Under the pieces are notes generated by a model that worked only from the letters and a program-made list of their open reading frames with translations, was not told the origin of the DNA and did no database searches. Source: Lamellibrachia satsuma (lineage: Eukaryota; Annelida; Polychaeta; Sabellida; Siboglinidae). From it: a DNA stretch of 64,000 nt. Of this stretch, positions 32,511 through 46,015 are shown in pieces (the stretch's first letter is position 1; each line of letters begins with the position of its first letter). A program made the translations under genes and the position numbers. The stretch is taken from contig BSQZ01000095.1 in assembly GCA_033239005.1 (NCBI GenBank), forward strand, positions 1,357,867 through 1,421,866, in the 5' to 3' direction.

Positions 32511-33738
32511 GTTTGTTGGCATGCTTCGCTAACAAAAACGCATATGGGATCCATTTTAAGAGACACATCTGGATTTCGACACTCATAATAAACATGTCCC
32601 TGCTTTTACCTTAGTCCCAAGTGCCTTTATTTACCATAGATCGGTCAATCGTGACGTACAACTTTTACGACATGCAAGTATCATCACAGACGCCAGCATA
32701 TTTTGTTCTCGAGCCTCGCCAATGGCCATGGATGAGAACGCCCGTCGTGTTTTGTGAACGGTGAAATTGCAGTTGTTGAATTCAGCAGCAGTCTCTGGTG
32801 GCCTCGTGCGGACTGGCCATGTTTTGTATGTGGGCTGGCACCCATGTCGCGTAGTTGGTGTGGTTCAAGCTTAGGAACCACGGAGCCAGCGTTGTCAGGC
32901 AGTCCACGTACAAGGGAAAGTTTGCTGCCCGGAGCGACCTGACATATGTTAAAACGATAAGCTCCAGCGGAAGAGCCGTGTGCCAGAACTGTAACTACTT
33001 GAGTGGCAAGCGTAAGTAATCTTATTTAGTGTACTTAATTGATTACAGTCTGTATGTGGAGGCCCCGGTCACCTTATCGCTGTGCGCGGAAATCCAAAAG
33101 AAGGATGTAGAGCCTAGAGTAATTGGTCCCAGAACGTGGGTGGCTGGACATATCCCCATTCCTGCAATGGTTGTGGTAGTTAGTACAGTGTTTGGGTATC
33201 ACCACTTTTTGGCATGAAGGTGGATCCTCAGATGTGTTTGCTTGCTGTGCAGATGTCAACGTTTCCCAAATCCGTGGCGTCCCTTCCCTTCTCTCTCCCT
33301 TGTGACAGATACAGTAAGATTCAGAGGCCTCAAAGGTGACAGTTAGACGTCTCTGGTTTCCAGCAAGCGATTGGTATGCAGTGAGAGCATGGTATACATC
33401 AGCCATCCAGCATCATCCCAACATTTACCGCACACATTATTGCGCATAGTGTTATTTTAATCGCATTATCTACGAATTGCGTTGGATGTGGCGTTATACA
33501 AAATATACGTTATTATTATAATCACTATGGTCCAAAAGTGAGTTTTGTAAGAAATGTTTTAAGTAAATATACATTCGAAATTTGCGGAAAGACACGATAT
33601 CGAAGCTGTATCGTTTGACGTTGACAATGTTTGAAATTCGCTCCATACTTACTGCACCACTGAACAGCTCCACCTCTTACAAAGTTGTGACGGGAAGACA
33701 TTAAGCTGTGAAATGGTGTGTGTGCGTGCGTGTGTACG
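32511..33738. other. Intergenic, no gene recognised
   Basis: No family signature in any frame. Confidence 0.45.
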
Positions 33739-33958
<220 letters not shown>

Positions 33959-33961
33959 GTA

Positions 33962-36900
33962 AGGTGTCAACATTGGCCAGAATACACACCTTCTAACCGA
34001 GGTCCTACAGCCAACCGAGGACGTCCTCGGTTTGAAATAGTATTCAATCCTAGTCCAGGCACGTTTTTAAACGCCTACTAGTGGTTTCCTGTGTTAATTT
34101 GATGTAGACCTCGGTTATCCGTTCAGAGCCTGTTTTTGTGTGAACTGTGTGTATAACTCTCGAGTCGTTGAAATATGTCTTCACACACTCGATTTGACGC
34201 GCGTCCTCGGTTCTACGGTGAATATTCTGGTCCAAACCGTTGCTGGGCAACGTGGTCATTTCACTGTCTGCGCGACACCCACGTCCCGTAATTGTTTTTT
34301 TTATACTGCCATGACAAATTTACGAATATCAGATAACGCTATATCAGATAGTTATTCGACGCTATTTGGTATTACGTACTTACGATCTTCCACAAAATAC
34401 TATGTTCACGTCACCGACGTAATATTCGGCTAGCGTCGGTATGTAAATATGAATTCGGAGAGAGACAGTACTTAACATGAAATCCCACAAGATACTTCAT
34501 TGACATGCCCGATATTAAGATGGCATTGTTTAGACTCGTTGTTCTCACTATCTGTGAATTTTTTCCATTAAAATAACACTGTTTATTAATGTATTGAAAG
34601 TTCAATACGTACGCATCATTTGTTTAACGAACGTTTAATACATTATTTATTAATTCACTACAAATAAAAATCTTCAACAACACTGAGCAAAAAAATATAT
34701 GGTTCAGATCTGACCGATTCAATATTTCATACTACACTGTGCATTCGTATATACGCAAAACGTAAAAGGTGTCAATCGAGGACATTGGCCAGAATACACA
34801 CCTTCTGACCTATCGCCTATTTGATGTAAACCACGGTTGACCGTTCAGAGCCTGGTTTTGTGTGAATTGTGTAGGTATATATGACTCTCGATTCGGCAAA
34901 ATCTCTCTTCAAACAATCGCTTTGACGCACGTCACGAAGCAGTTGCATCTGCCCGATTTCTTTTAGATCTGAATAATTTATTCGACAAGACAAGTAACAT
35001 ATAAAGAAATTCAGAGTACTACGAATTAATACAAAATGTATGAATTTATAACTCACGTCCCGCAATTTTTATCAGGAGCGTCTCTCATACTGCCATGGCA
35101 CATTTACGAATATTGGATAGAGCTTTTTGGTATTGCGCATCCGTTTTTTTAATGAAGTGTCAGCAAAGATCTTCCACAAAATACTATATTCACGTCACCG
35201 ACGTAATATTCGGCTGACGTCGGTATGCAAATATGAATTCGGAGAGAGGCAATACTCAACATGAAATCCGATAAGATACTTCATTGACATGCCCAATATT
35301 AAGATGGCATCCGCTACGCATTGTTTGGACTCGAAGCTGTTGGCATGTTCTTAATATCAATGTACTTTTTCCATTAACATAACAATATTTATCAATATAT
35401 AAATTGTGTACTTAAAGTTCAATATGTACGCATCATTTGTTTGACGAAATTTTAATAAATTATTTATTAATGAATTACAAATTAACATCTTCAACGGTGC
35501 AGCAAATGGCAAAATATATGCCTCAGATCTGACCGATTCAATATTTCTTGTTACACTGTGCTTTCATGTATACGCAAAACGTAAAAGGTGTCAACCGAGG
35601 ACATTGGCCAGAATACACATCTGCTAACCGAGGTCCTACCGCCTATTTGATATAGACCACGGTTTGGCCGTTCCGAGCCTGGTTTTGTGTGAATTGTGTA
35701 GGTATATTTGACTCTCGAGTCGGCAAAATCTCTCTTCAAACACTCGCTTTGACGCAAGTCTCGATGCAGTTGCACCTGACCGATTCCTTTTATATCTGAC
35801 CGACATAGTTGCATCTACACTGCAGTTGTATCTGAATAATTAATTCGACAAGAAAAGTAACATATAAGGAAATTCAGTGTACTACGTATTAATACAAAAT
35901 GTGTGAATTTATAACATAAGTCCTATAATTTTTATCAGGAGCGACTCTGATACTGCCATGACATATTTACGCATCTTGGATAGCGACGTTTTTTTGGTAT
36001 TACGTATTCGTCTTGTGAATGAAGTGTCAACAAAGATATTCCACAAAATACCATATTCACCTCACGGAAGTAATTTTCGGCTGGCATAGGTATGCAAATA
36101 TGAATTCGGAGAGAGGCAATACTTAACATGAAATCCCACAAGGTGCTTCATTGACATGCCAAATACAAAGATGGCGCTCACTACGCATTGTTTAGACTCG
36201 AAGCTTTTGGCATGTTCTCAGTATCAATGTATTTTTGTCATTAACATAACAATTTAAATGTATGTATACATTGTGTACTGAAATTCCAATATGTGCGTAT
36301 CATTTGTTTAATGAACGTTTAATACGTTATTTATTAATTCATTACAAATTAACATCTTCAACGGTGCACCACAGGGCAAAATATATGCCTCACATCTGAC
36401 AGATTCAATATGTCTTATTACACTGTGCTTTCATACATACGCAAAACGTAAAACGTGTCAACCGAGGACATTGGCCAGAATACACACCGGTTAACCGAGG
36501 TCGTACGACCTATTTAATGTAGACCACGGTTAGCCGTTCCGAGCCTGGTTTTGGGTGAACTTTGTAGGTGTATGACTCTCTAGTCGGCAAAATCTCTCTT
36601 CAAACACTTGCTTTGACGCGCGTCACAATGCAGTTGCATCTGACCGATTCCTTTAGATCTGACCGATGCAGGTGCTTCTGAACTGCTGTTGTATCTGAAC
36701 TGCAGTTGTATCTGAACTGCAGTTGTATCTGAATAGTTTATTCGACAAGACAAGTAACATATAAGGAAAGTCAGTATACTACGAATTGATACAAAATGTG
36801 TGAATTTATTACATACGTCCGGTAATTTTATCAGGAGCGATTCTGATACTGCCATGACACATTTACGAATCTTGGATACAGCGCCGTTATTCGACGCTTT

Positions 36901-37990
36901 TTGGTATTACGTATTTGTCTTATGAATGAAGTGTCAGCAAACATCTTCTACAAAATAATATATTTATGTCACCGACGTAATTTTCGGCTGGCGTCGGTAT
37001 GCAGATATGAATTCGGAGAGAGGCAGTATTTAACATGAAATCCCACAAGGTGATTCATTGACATGCCAAATATTAATATGGCGTCAGGTACGCATTGTTT
37101 ATACTCGAAGCTTTTGGCATGTTCTCAGTATCAATGTATGTTTGCCATTAATAAAACAATACTAATGTACTGAAAGTTATAATATATACGTATCATTTGT
37201 TTAATACATTATTTATTATTTCGTTACAAATTAACATCTTCAACGGTGCAACACAGTGCAAAATTTATGCCTCAGACAGATTCAATATTTCTTATTACAC
37301 TGTGCTTTCATATATACGCAAACGTAAAATGTGTCAACCGAGGACATTGGCCAGAATACAGGCCTGCTAGCCGAGATCGTACAGCCTATTTGATGTAGAC
37401 CACGGTTAGCCGTTCAGAGCCTGTTTTTTTAACTGTGTAGGTATATGTGACTCTCGAGTCGGCAAAATCTGTCTTCAAACATTCGCTTTGACGCACGTCC
37501 CGAAGCAGTTGTATCTGTCCGATTCCTTTTAGATCTGGCCGATGGATTTGCATCTGAACTGCAGTTTTATCTGATTAGTTTATTCGATAAGACAAGCAAC
37601 ATATAATGAAATTCAATGTATGAATTTATAAAAAATTCTGGTCCGAACCGTTGTTCAGCAGCATCACCATTTCAGTGTTGCACGACCAGGAAGATTGCGC
37701 AACACTCACGTCTCGTAATTTTCTATCTAAGAATTATACACAAAGCGACACGTCACGATGCAGTTGCATATGACCGATGCCTTTTGGATCTGACCGATGC
37801 AGTTGCATCTGCACTGCATCTTTCTGGATCGGGAGTCAGGTATTGTTTATTCGAAAAATCAAGTAACAAGGAAATTCAGTGTACGACGAATTAACACAAA
37901 ATGTATGAATTTATAACCTATATCCCATAATTTTTATCAGGAGCGACTCTGGTACTGCCATGACACATTTACGACGGAGCAAGAACTGTG
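33962..37990. repeat. Tandem array, five copies of a 0.8-0.9 kb unit
   Basis: The marker GTGTCAACCGAGGACATTGG and CCAGAATACACACC recurs at about 33962 (variant), 34770, 35588, 36457 and 37335. Each is followed in order by GAGCCTGGTTTTGTGTGAA, CTCTCGAGTCGGCAAAATC, GCAGTTGCATCTGACCGATT, CAGGAGCGACTCTGATACTG, GGTATGCAAATATGAATTCG and AAATCCCACAAGGTGCTTC. Spacing about 805, 815, 870 and 877 bp. No shared coding frame. It ends truncated near 37990. Class unknown; it may be an amplified non-autonomous element or a short satellite. Confidence 0.9.
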
Positions 37991-38194
37991 AACTACGTGA
38001 AATGCAGTCAATTAAAGCGATAATCAAGTGTTGTGAGATCTTATCTGGCTGCTAATGGCATCCCTGGTGTGCAATGTAGGCTGAATACCATCGGCTGATA
38101 ACTGGAAGGTGCAATAAAATTAACCAGGCTAGTTGATAGATTCTAGGGATTTGATGCTGATGGGAGTATTTAAATGTAAATAGTACTAAGTTTA

Positions 38195-38556
38195 CTCTCT
38201 GAGGGGAAGGAGGCAAGGGTCTCAACCTTCCTCTTTCCTATGAAGGGAAGGAGGCAATGATCTCAACCTTCAACTTTCCTCTGAGGGGAGAGAGGCAAGC
38301 GTCTCAACCTTCCTCTTTCCTCTGAAGGGAAGGAGGCAAGGATATCAATCTTCAACTTTCCTCTGAGGGGAGGGAGGCAAGGGTCTCAACCTTCCTCTTT
38401 CCTCTGAAGGGAAGGAGGCAAGGATCTCAACCTTCAGCTTTCCTCTGAGAAGATGGAGGCAAGGGTCGCAACATCCCACTTTCATCTGAGGGGAGGGAGT
38501 CAAGGGTCTCAACCTTCAACTTTCCTCTGAGAAGAGGGAGGCAAGGGTCTCAACTT
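38195..38556. repeat. 41-bp minisatellite, about nine copies
   Basis: Unit CTGAGGGGAGGGAGGCAAGG, GTCTCAACCTTCAACTTTCC, with alternating CTTCCTCTTT and CTTCAACTTT variants (two-unit higher-order pattern). Confidence 0.93.
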
Positions 38557-38559
38557 TCC

Positions 38560-39800
38560 GTGACTAAGACTAAGATATGCCATGTATTATATTGCCCGAT
38601 ATTATATAAAATTAAATTTACGTTCTTGTTTAGAGTCTTAGGGCAACAGAACACACCAAATCCGCATGTTGGAGGGGAAACCCACCTCCCGAACCCTCCA
38701 CCGCGCGGCGTTGTCACATATTTCCTGCTACTTTTGCTTTTACAAATGGTTGCAGGCATGCAGTTACACAAAATAATAAGTTAATTAGTAATACTTAGTT
38801 ACTCCTTACAGACATTGGATGGGAAAACCCCGCTAACAAGAACAGTCATAAGATTCTGCATATTATATAAGATGGGACACACCTTGATAGATATGTAGAT
38901 ATATTAATACACCAAACACACTACTAGATGTTCGCGAAAGCATAGCAATCAGTTTCTCCAAATTAGACACCAACACAATTGGAAATAGTTTCTTTTTCCA
39001 TACGAGTGAAATACCCATTTCCTCTTCTCCATGCTGAATCTTTATATACCTAAGCAAATTGCTTGTTTAGCAATTTGGGAGAATGTAAGAGGTAGGGTTT
39101 GGTTTTGGTTGACGCCTGGTCGTGCAATAAGGCTGCTGAGTAACATGTGGGTAGGGGTATCTTATGTGAATTTGGGCGGTGTTTAACTTGAGGTTTTTCG
39201 ATTTAGGTTATATGATTACCTATGTGATAATCAATGAATTTAATTTCGAATCTCTTGAAGTATTACTCTCGTTCGATGGTATATTTTGCTATCAACATAT
39301 TCTCCTACAATGACAATGTATGTTACAATGCTGCCAGTGACATTGACACTGAACGTGTGCATTAATACGGTTAACAAAGGCAAGTATATAACTCAACTGT
39401 GTCATATTCAGTTAACCAATTTTAACATACATGTGACAATTTTGTTTTAAATTGCGGCTAAGAATGTTTCCTTATACTTCTTGTGATCCTTACGATAAGA
39501 AGATTGTCTTAGCAAATTACGCATTTAATGGCACGCCTAACGCCCTCCTAAGTGTTACACCAACCCCCATGGAGTAACTCAGTTGCATCTGACCGATGCA
39601 TTTGTAATCTGATATGCGTGCGCGTTCCGGCAAAGCGCTTATTAAACTCACGTGCCTGACCGACGACAGTTCGAGATCACATTCCACTCTCTCGTCCGGC
39701 GATTAAAACAGACCTGTCACATTTGTTTGGTTAAAGTCGGTATTTTATCTTCAAATTGTGTATAAATCCGTACAGCATTTTCATTGCTTTACCGCCCTTA
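38560..39800. other. Intergenic, no gene recognised
   Basis: A 74-codon frame at 38560-38784 has no recognised product. Nothing else seen. Confidence 0.4.
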
Positions 39801-39817
39801 TGAAAATATACAATCGT

Positions 39818-39985
39818 ATTCCATGTTAAAATACCATATTATTTTGTAAAAGGTAAACCATGGTATACCATGCAATTACAATACACAACATATAAAAAAC
39901 ATGGTCTACCACAGTTTACCACGTAATGTCATGGTATACCACGGTATTACATGCAATACCATGTAATGTCATGGTATACCATGCA
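39818..39985. repeat. Cluster of CATGGTATACCATG palindromes
   Basis: Perfect or near-perfect copies of CATGGTATACCATG and its half-sites CCATGGTATACC and ATACCATG(T/C)AA recur at least six times in 170 bp, on both strands. Confidence 0.7.
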
Positions 39986-40699
39986 TTCCTACTCCGACTG
40001 AGTGCCAACATTTATGAGGCTACAAAATATACCTACATAAGAAAACTCTATCCGAAATCTGCCTAGGGTCAAACGTATTTGCGCTTTCACCGCCGCTGTA
40101 AGTTTGTCATTGCATGTTAAAATAAATGTAAGTTCGCTATATACTAAAGAGTAGTATGTCTTCCTCTTAGGTTAGAATAACTTCTTAAATATAAGGCAAA
40201 AACAGAAATAATTCATCGTGAGCAATCACGCAAATGTTGATAGCCTATACATTCAATTGTATTTACACAATGTGATCCTGTACAATATATATCTCTCAAC
40301 TGGCAATATGTATGACAGGTTCATACAAAGGTTCATATAAATTGGGAATACCCATACTTCTTGATTGCTGCTGGTTTGCACAAATGCTAAACTACACAGC
40401 CTTTACGTCTTTACGCCTATATTTCGTAGCCATAGCAAGTAACTGGTTGGCACATATTGTTTTTAATACATACCATTAATCATGGTCCACAACACGTGGC
40501 CAAATTATTGTAGGCCCTACTTGACCTTTCAGCCAACTCTCTGCGTTCCCCCGGAAAAACTCTCGCTTATCCGGGGCTACGCGTACTCCAGGTTGGGAAC
40601 CGCAGGTTCACAACATCAAGCCAAAACGTTATCAGTGTGTTATTTCTACTCAAGATTACTGTGCACTACCAACGAACTTCCGAGTCTAAACTGCGTCTG

Positions 40700-41525
<826 letters not shown>

Positions 41526-41608
<83 letters not shown>

Positions 41609-41632
41609 GCGCGCGCGCGTGCGTGTGTGTGG
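41526..41632. repeat. (GT)n-(GTGC)n-(CG)n microsatellite
   Basis: Dinucleotide GT, then GTGC, then CG steps. The alternating purine-pyrimidine run favours Z-DNA. Confidence 0.97.
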
Positions 41633-43012
41633 GGGGGCTGCAAAGTAAATGCAGTCATTGCAATTTTGTGTTTGCAGAATGACACGATTTCGACAATTAT
41701 TCGTTTAACGGTAACCTTGTTTGACCATCGCGCCACACTTAATGCTGGATAACTCCATGGGTGTGTGTAGTGTGGTAAAAATACAAAGCCACGTCTCCAT
41801 ATTGCGAAATTTCGAAAATCCATCATTTGATGGCGACCTTGTCAGACCTTCGCTTCACATTTCTTGTACCATTTGCTAACTCCACATACTTAATCTTGAC
41901 GACACATTAAGCTTTCAAATGGTCTATTATGTGGATGTATGTGGGGGAAGTAAATGCACATCCATTGTAACTTGTTAGCGTTTGTGGAAACGGACGATTT
42001 CGAGAATTCTTCATTTCACAGCGATCTTGTTTCACCATCGCTCCACAGCTACTGTCCCGCTTGACACCTCTATTTGATGTGGGTTTATGTGTAGGGGTTG
42101 GGACAGGCATTTAAACTAATCAAATATAGTACCTTTTTGGAGAATTGTGGCTCGCCTAGTTAGTTGGCTGCCTCTTTGGAAGGTTACTATATCGACAAGT
42201 CGGTGGCGCACTGTCTGACCACTTAATGCACCTTTGCTGGTTCCCGAAGATGTTCTGGGTGGTTTCATTAGCACTATGAAATGTATCTATTTGATGGTAG
42301 TGATGAAGATAGGGATCTTGCATCCGGGCTTCTATTTTACTTCCGGGTTTATGCGAATTAAGCGCCAGTGAAAGACTAAAATACGCCCTCAAGTAACACC
42401 AGCGCAAACGATTCCAGTGCCCTCGATTCAAATGTACGGCTCAGTTCTTAAAAACTCATATAACGTTTCTCATACCAGGGAAACCACCCCTCCCATAAGC
42501 TCACACATTGATGACGACATACAACACCAACTTCATTGTGCTAATTCACATTTCGGACGCCTACAAACTCATGTCTTCGATAACTGAGACATCAGACCAG
42601 ATATGTAGTACTCTTCCCTCTTCCCTACACAGCTGTAACACGGACACCATGGCAGGACAAAACAAAAACCAGTGTCCTAGATGAGGCTCTACATAGTATA
42701 AGGGGATATGCCAAGTAGATATTCAGGTGAAAAAACAGGATATGTTATCGCCCACGTGCTTTCAACTACAACAATTGTGTTTGGGGCACGTTAATTGTTA
42801 CAATAATTATTGTACTGAGGCTCGCACCGATGGCTCAGCCAGCGAGTTGTGCGCTGACAATGACTGAAAGAACACAAATTATTTAACCACGACGTGTGAA
42901 CGCTTTATTTCAATTGTGAAGCTTAGCGTACTGGTTTACAACCAATACTGTCAATGCTAGCAGCATCAAACAAAATGAACAAGTTATCTCAGGTTACACA
43001 TAATGAAAAATT
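41633..43012. other. Intergenic, no gene recognised
   Basis: Three loosely similar segments near 41640-41760, 41760-41900 and 41930-42080 share (G)TAAATGCA, ACGATTTCGA, TTGTTT.ACCATCGC.CCAC: a degenerate repeat with about 130-bp period. No coding signal. Confidence 0.4.
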
Positions 43013-43110
43013 ATTGGACTCTCGATAAGCCAATGGCTTCCTTGTCCATTTGCCATCTGGGTGTTTTCACTGTTTTGTCTTGGATGGCAATCTTGCTAAT
43101 TCTTATATAT
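43013..43110 (+). repeat. CR1 3'-end fragment
   Basis: TTGGACTCTCGATAAGCCAA, TGGCTTCCTTGTCCATTTGC, CATCTGGG match the 3' UTR of the CR1 at 17217-17340 (opposite strand), then diverge with TTGGATGGCAATCTTG. A 5'-truncated insertion of about 100 bp. Confidence 0.8.
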
Positions 43111-43215
43111 TAATAATAATAAATATTGCACGATTCATTTAAATGTGGATGTTTGTGCGGGTGTGCGTGTTTGCGCACGTGCGTGAATCATTCAACCAAG
43201 TAGAAGTCGCATTAA

Positions 43216-43217
<2 letters not shown>

Positions 43218-43274
<57 letters not shown>

Positions 43275-43320
43275 CATACATACATATATATATACATATG
43301 TATGTATGTATATAGATATA

Positions 43321-43402
<82 letters not shown>

Positions 43403-43425
43403 GTATGTATGTATATAGATATATG

Positions 43426-43515
<90 letters not shown>
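43218..43515. repeat. (TA)n tract with TACA/TATG variants
   Basis: About 300 bp. Two copies of a CATATGTATGTATGTATATAG block (43296 and 43398) show internal duplication. Confidence 0.97.
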
Positions 43516-43518
<3 letters not shown>

Positions 43519-43733
43519 TGTATGTGATTAGACATGGAATAAGACTAACATTCACATACATTATTGCCGTTATTACTGTTGTTATTCCTTAGTTGAATAT
43601 TTGGGTTAACTTTTATAAACAAATGGGGCCATCCCAAGTTCAAGGACCATGTGTTAAGTGACTCTCTCGTAGTTAACATTCAACGGGTTGTCAGTGATGT
43701 TATCAACGACTCCGAAAATCATAGATATTGTCA

Positions 43734-44680
43734 TGGCTGCACTGAACGTTGACGACATCTACAAAAGACACAGTTGCTTTAAACCAAAATATGACCAACT
43801 AAAACCAAACGAAGAAACGTTAACGGCAGATCACGCTCGTGAGGTATAAACATTACAAACAGGAAGAGTACTCGAGAAGGGAGTCGGTATGTATACTGAA
43901 CATCGAAGAATGTGTTGATGTTTCTGAAAGACTCGACGATGTTGACTCGAGTGAAACGGATATTAACACTACAGTTAGAGCGCTAAACGTACTTGAACAT
44001 CTTGATGTATCTATTAGTCCAGCTGATATTTCAGCTTGTCACCGTGTAGAGAGGAAAAATGAAGATCTAGACCGACCACCTGTAAGCTTCTTTCCGGCCA
44101 GAGTCAAAATGCAGGACATTTTAAGCAAATGCTGCATGATTGTGAGGCCACAAGAAACATCACGATTAATGAAGATCTCAGAACAATGCGGTAAAAGACA
44201 CTTCGTTACTACAAATACATTTCACATGAGAAGGGAAAATTCACTGCCTCCTGCAGGACAGGCCTAAGTACAGCATCACTGACACTCCAGAAGATATCTT
44301 CAAACTTGGAGTGGATAATCCTGATTGGGAAAAACTGGGTTTCGAAGAATGGATGTCGCTACCGTCGCAGCAATTACCAGGGATAAAATAATTCACCAAT
44401 GTTAGTTCACATGTTGTAAATACACAAAGTGCTTAATCTACAAATAATATAACATTTGCGATATGTGATAATGCAGTTGTGGATGAATACAATTTTTTTG
44501 GAGCCTAAATCATATGTTATTTCTCTATCGTATATTAATGCAAGCGGGATTAAAACTAACTTAAGGGTATATAGTTTGAACAATATATTGAACAATTTGA
44601 CTTTGTCTTGGTAAAACCAAATTAGATCGTTTTGATGATGTCGTAATTCCCGGTTACAATTTTTTTGACGATGTTAATGC
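43734..44680 (+). pseudogene. L1-like LINE remnant: ORF1 and start of endonuclease
   Basis: A short frame at 43734 (MAALNVDDIYKRHSCFKPKY...) precedes 43839-44267, which encodes QEEYSRRESVCILNIEE, a divergent middle, ISPADISACHRVER and RPPVSFFPARVKMQDIL: the EQYSRRN..I.GIPE / CHRVGRK...RPIIVKF signature of L1/Tx1-type ORF1 RNA-binding domains. Another frame continues RNITINEDL. Downstream, broken frames near 44520-44670 give YINASGIKTNL, EQFDFVLVK, KLDRFDDVVIPGYNFF, the start of a LINE endonuclease (FICLTETKLD...LPGY). No reverse transcriptase follows; the pogo element begins at 45021. Confidence 0.6.
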
Positions 44681-45419
44681 ATAGTTGTGTGATTGTCGTA
44701 GAGAACGGTATGTTACGTTTTGCACTCCAGCAGAGCAACCTGACAAAATGACCCTTCTGGCTTTGTCGAGAATGGTTCCAACTGAAGTAGAAGACCAAAA
44801 TGGAAGTCTGAATACTCATTACAATTATGCAGTAATACTGATGAGTACAGACAGAACTTCATGATGCATCAAATGTCATTAACAATTTGGATTATAACGG
44901 TATCGATTACCTCCCTGACAGTATTTGAAATATATTAGTTCATACTGCAAAACAGATACTGTACAGTGAAGCTTTTTGGAGACGCTTTCTTACGTAAGGC
45001 AAAAACTAAACTGACCAGTAGGGAAGAGTTGCCGGGGTTGAGACCCCTAACCATAGACTTGAATATAGGCGCAAAAACAAATAAAATCGCAGTAAACATT
45101 ATACTAGCATAGAGTTTATATTTTATTTTCAACAACAGGAAAATCATTGATGACTTTAAAAAAAATACAAAACGGTCCAATCATGGACACGATTTCCTCG
45201 ATTGGACCACCCATTGTCCGCGATTGGACCAAAAATAAAATTATTATATAGGTCTAAGCATAATTATGAATTGATCCGTAAGTAACATATATAACAATAA
45301 TAGTTATCATTAGTCAAATACTTTATACTAATAAATCCCAGTGATCACAATCTTTGTAGTTCCATCCACCCTACACAATGCCCCGTGTCTTCTTCAACTG
45401 TACCAACAAACACATTATG

Positions 45420-46015
45420 TATATATGAAATGTTAAGAGGGCCTAATTTTCATAGTCTTCTGTCATTGGCTCTGGGATAGGCTAGCGGAAATGATCGATA
45501 TCACATTATGTAGACTACACTTTGAATTAATACGTGAGTAAAATATAGTGTTCAATATAAATATAACACTAACGAATATTTGAACGAAATGTTAACAGGG
45601 CCTAACGTTCATAGTCTTCTGTCATTGGCTCCGGGACAGGCTAGCGGAAATGATCGACATCCTTAAGAGCCCATCAGAACATGTTCTGTTTCGCAATTGC
45701 ATGCACTGACACCATAGAGTCTTTCATCACATCCGTTACTCGTCGCACTAGGCCTGCATAGTGTCAGCTGCAATGCTAACAGGGCCTAATGTTCATAGTC
45801 TTCTAGTTCCATCCACACTAGCGGATCGATGCGCAGCTAGGTGTCAGGTAGTGACTGGCAATGGCTCTGGAATAACTGAAATGATCTCCTGCAATTCGAA
45901 TTCTGCGATGTCATCCTTCAGAGGCCATCGGAACATGTTCTGTCCCACAATTTGCATGCACTGCACCACCACAAGTGTTTTTCATCAAATCCATTACTCG
46001 TCGCATTATGCCTGG
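45420..46015. repeat. Partial tandem duplications of the transposase 3' end
   Basis: GGGCCTAA(T/C)(G/T)TTCATAGTCTTCT occurs at 45440, 45599 and 45782. The GAACATGTTCTGT ... ACTCGTCGCA segment occurs twice (45677-45750 and 45931-46003). Confidence 0.8.

Noticed and set aside
42830..42865. tRNA-like GATGGCTCAGCCAGCGAGTT as a SINE or tRNA gene
   Set aside because: No box B at the right distance and no cloverleaf could be drawn.
43139..43561. Ile/Tyr-rich frames of about 100-140 codons (also at 7.0, 7.9, 41.2 and 48.7 kb)
   Set aside because: Translations of (TA)n tracts.
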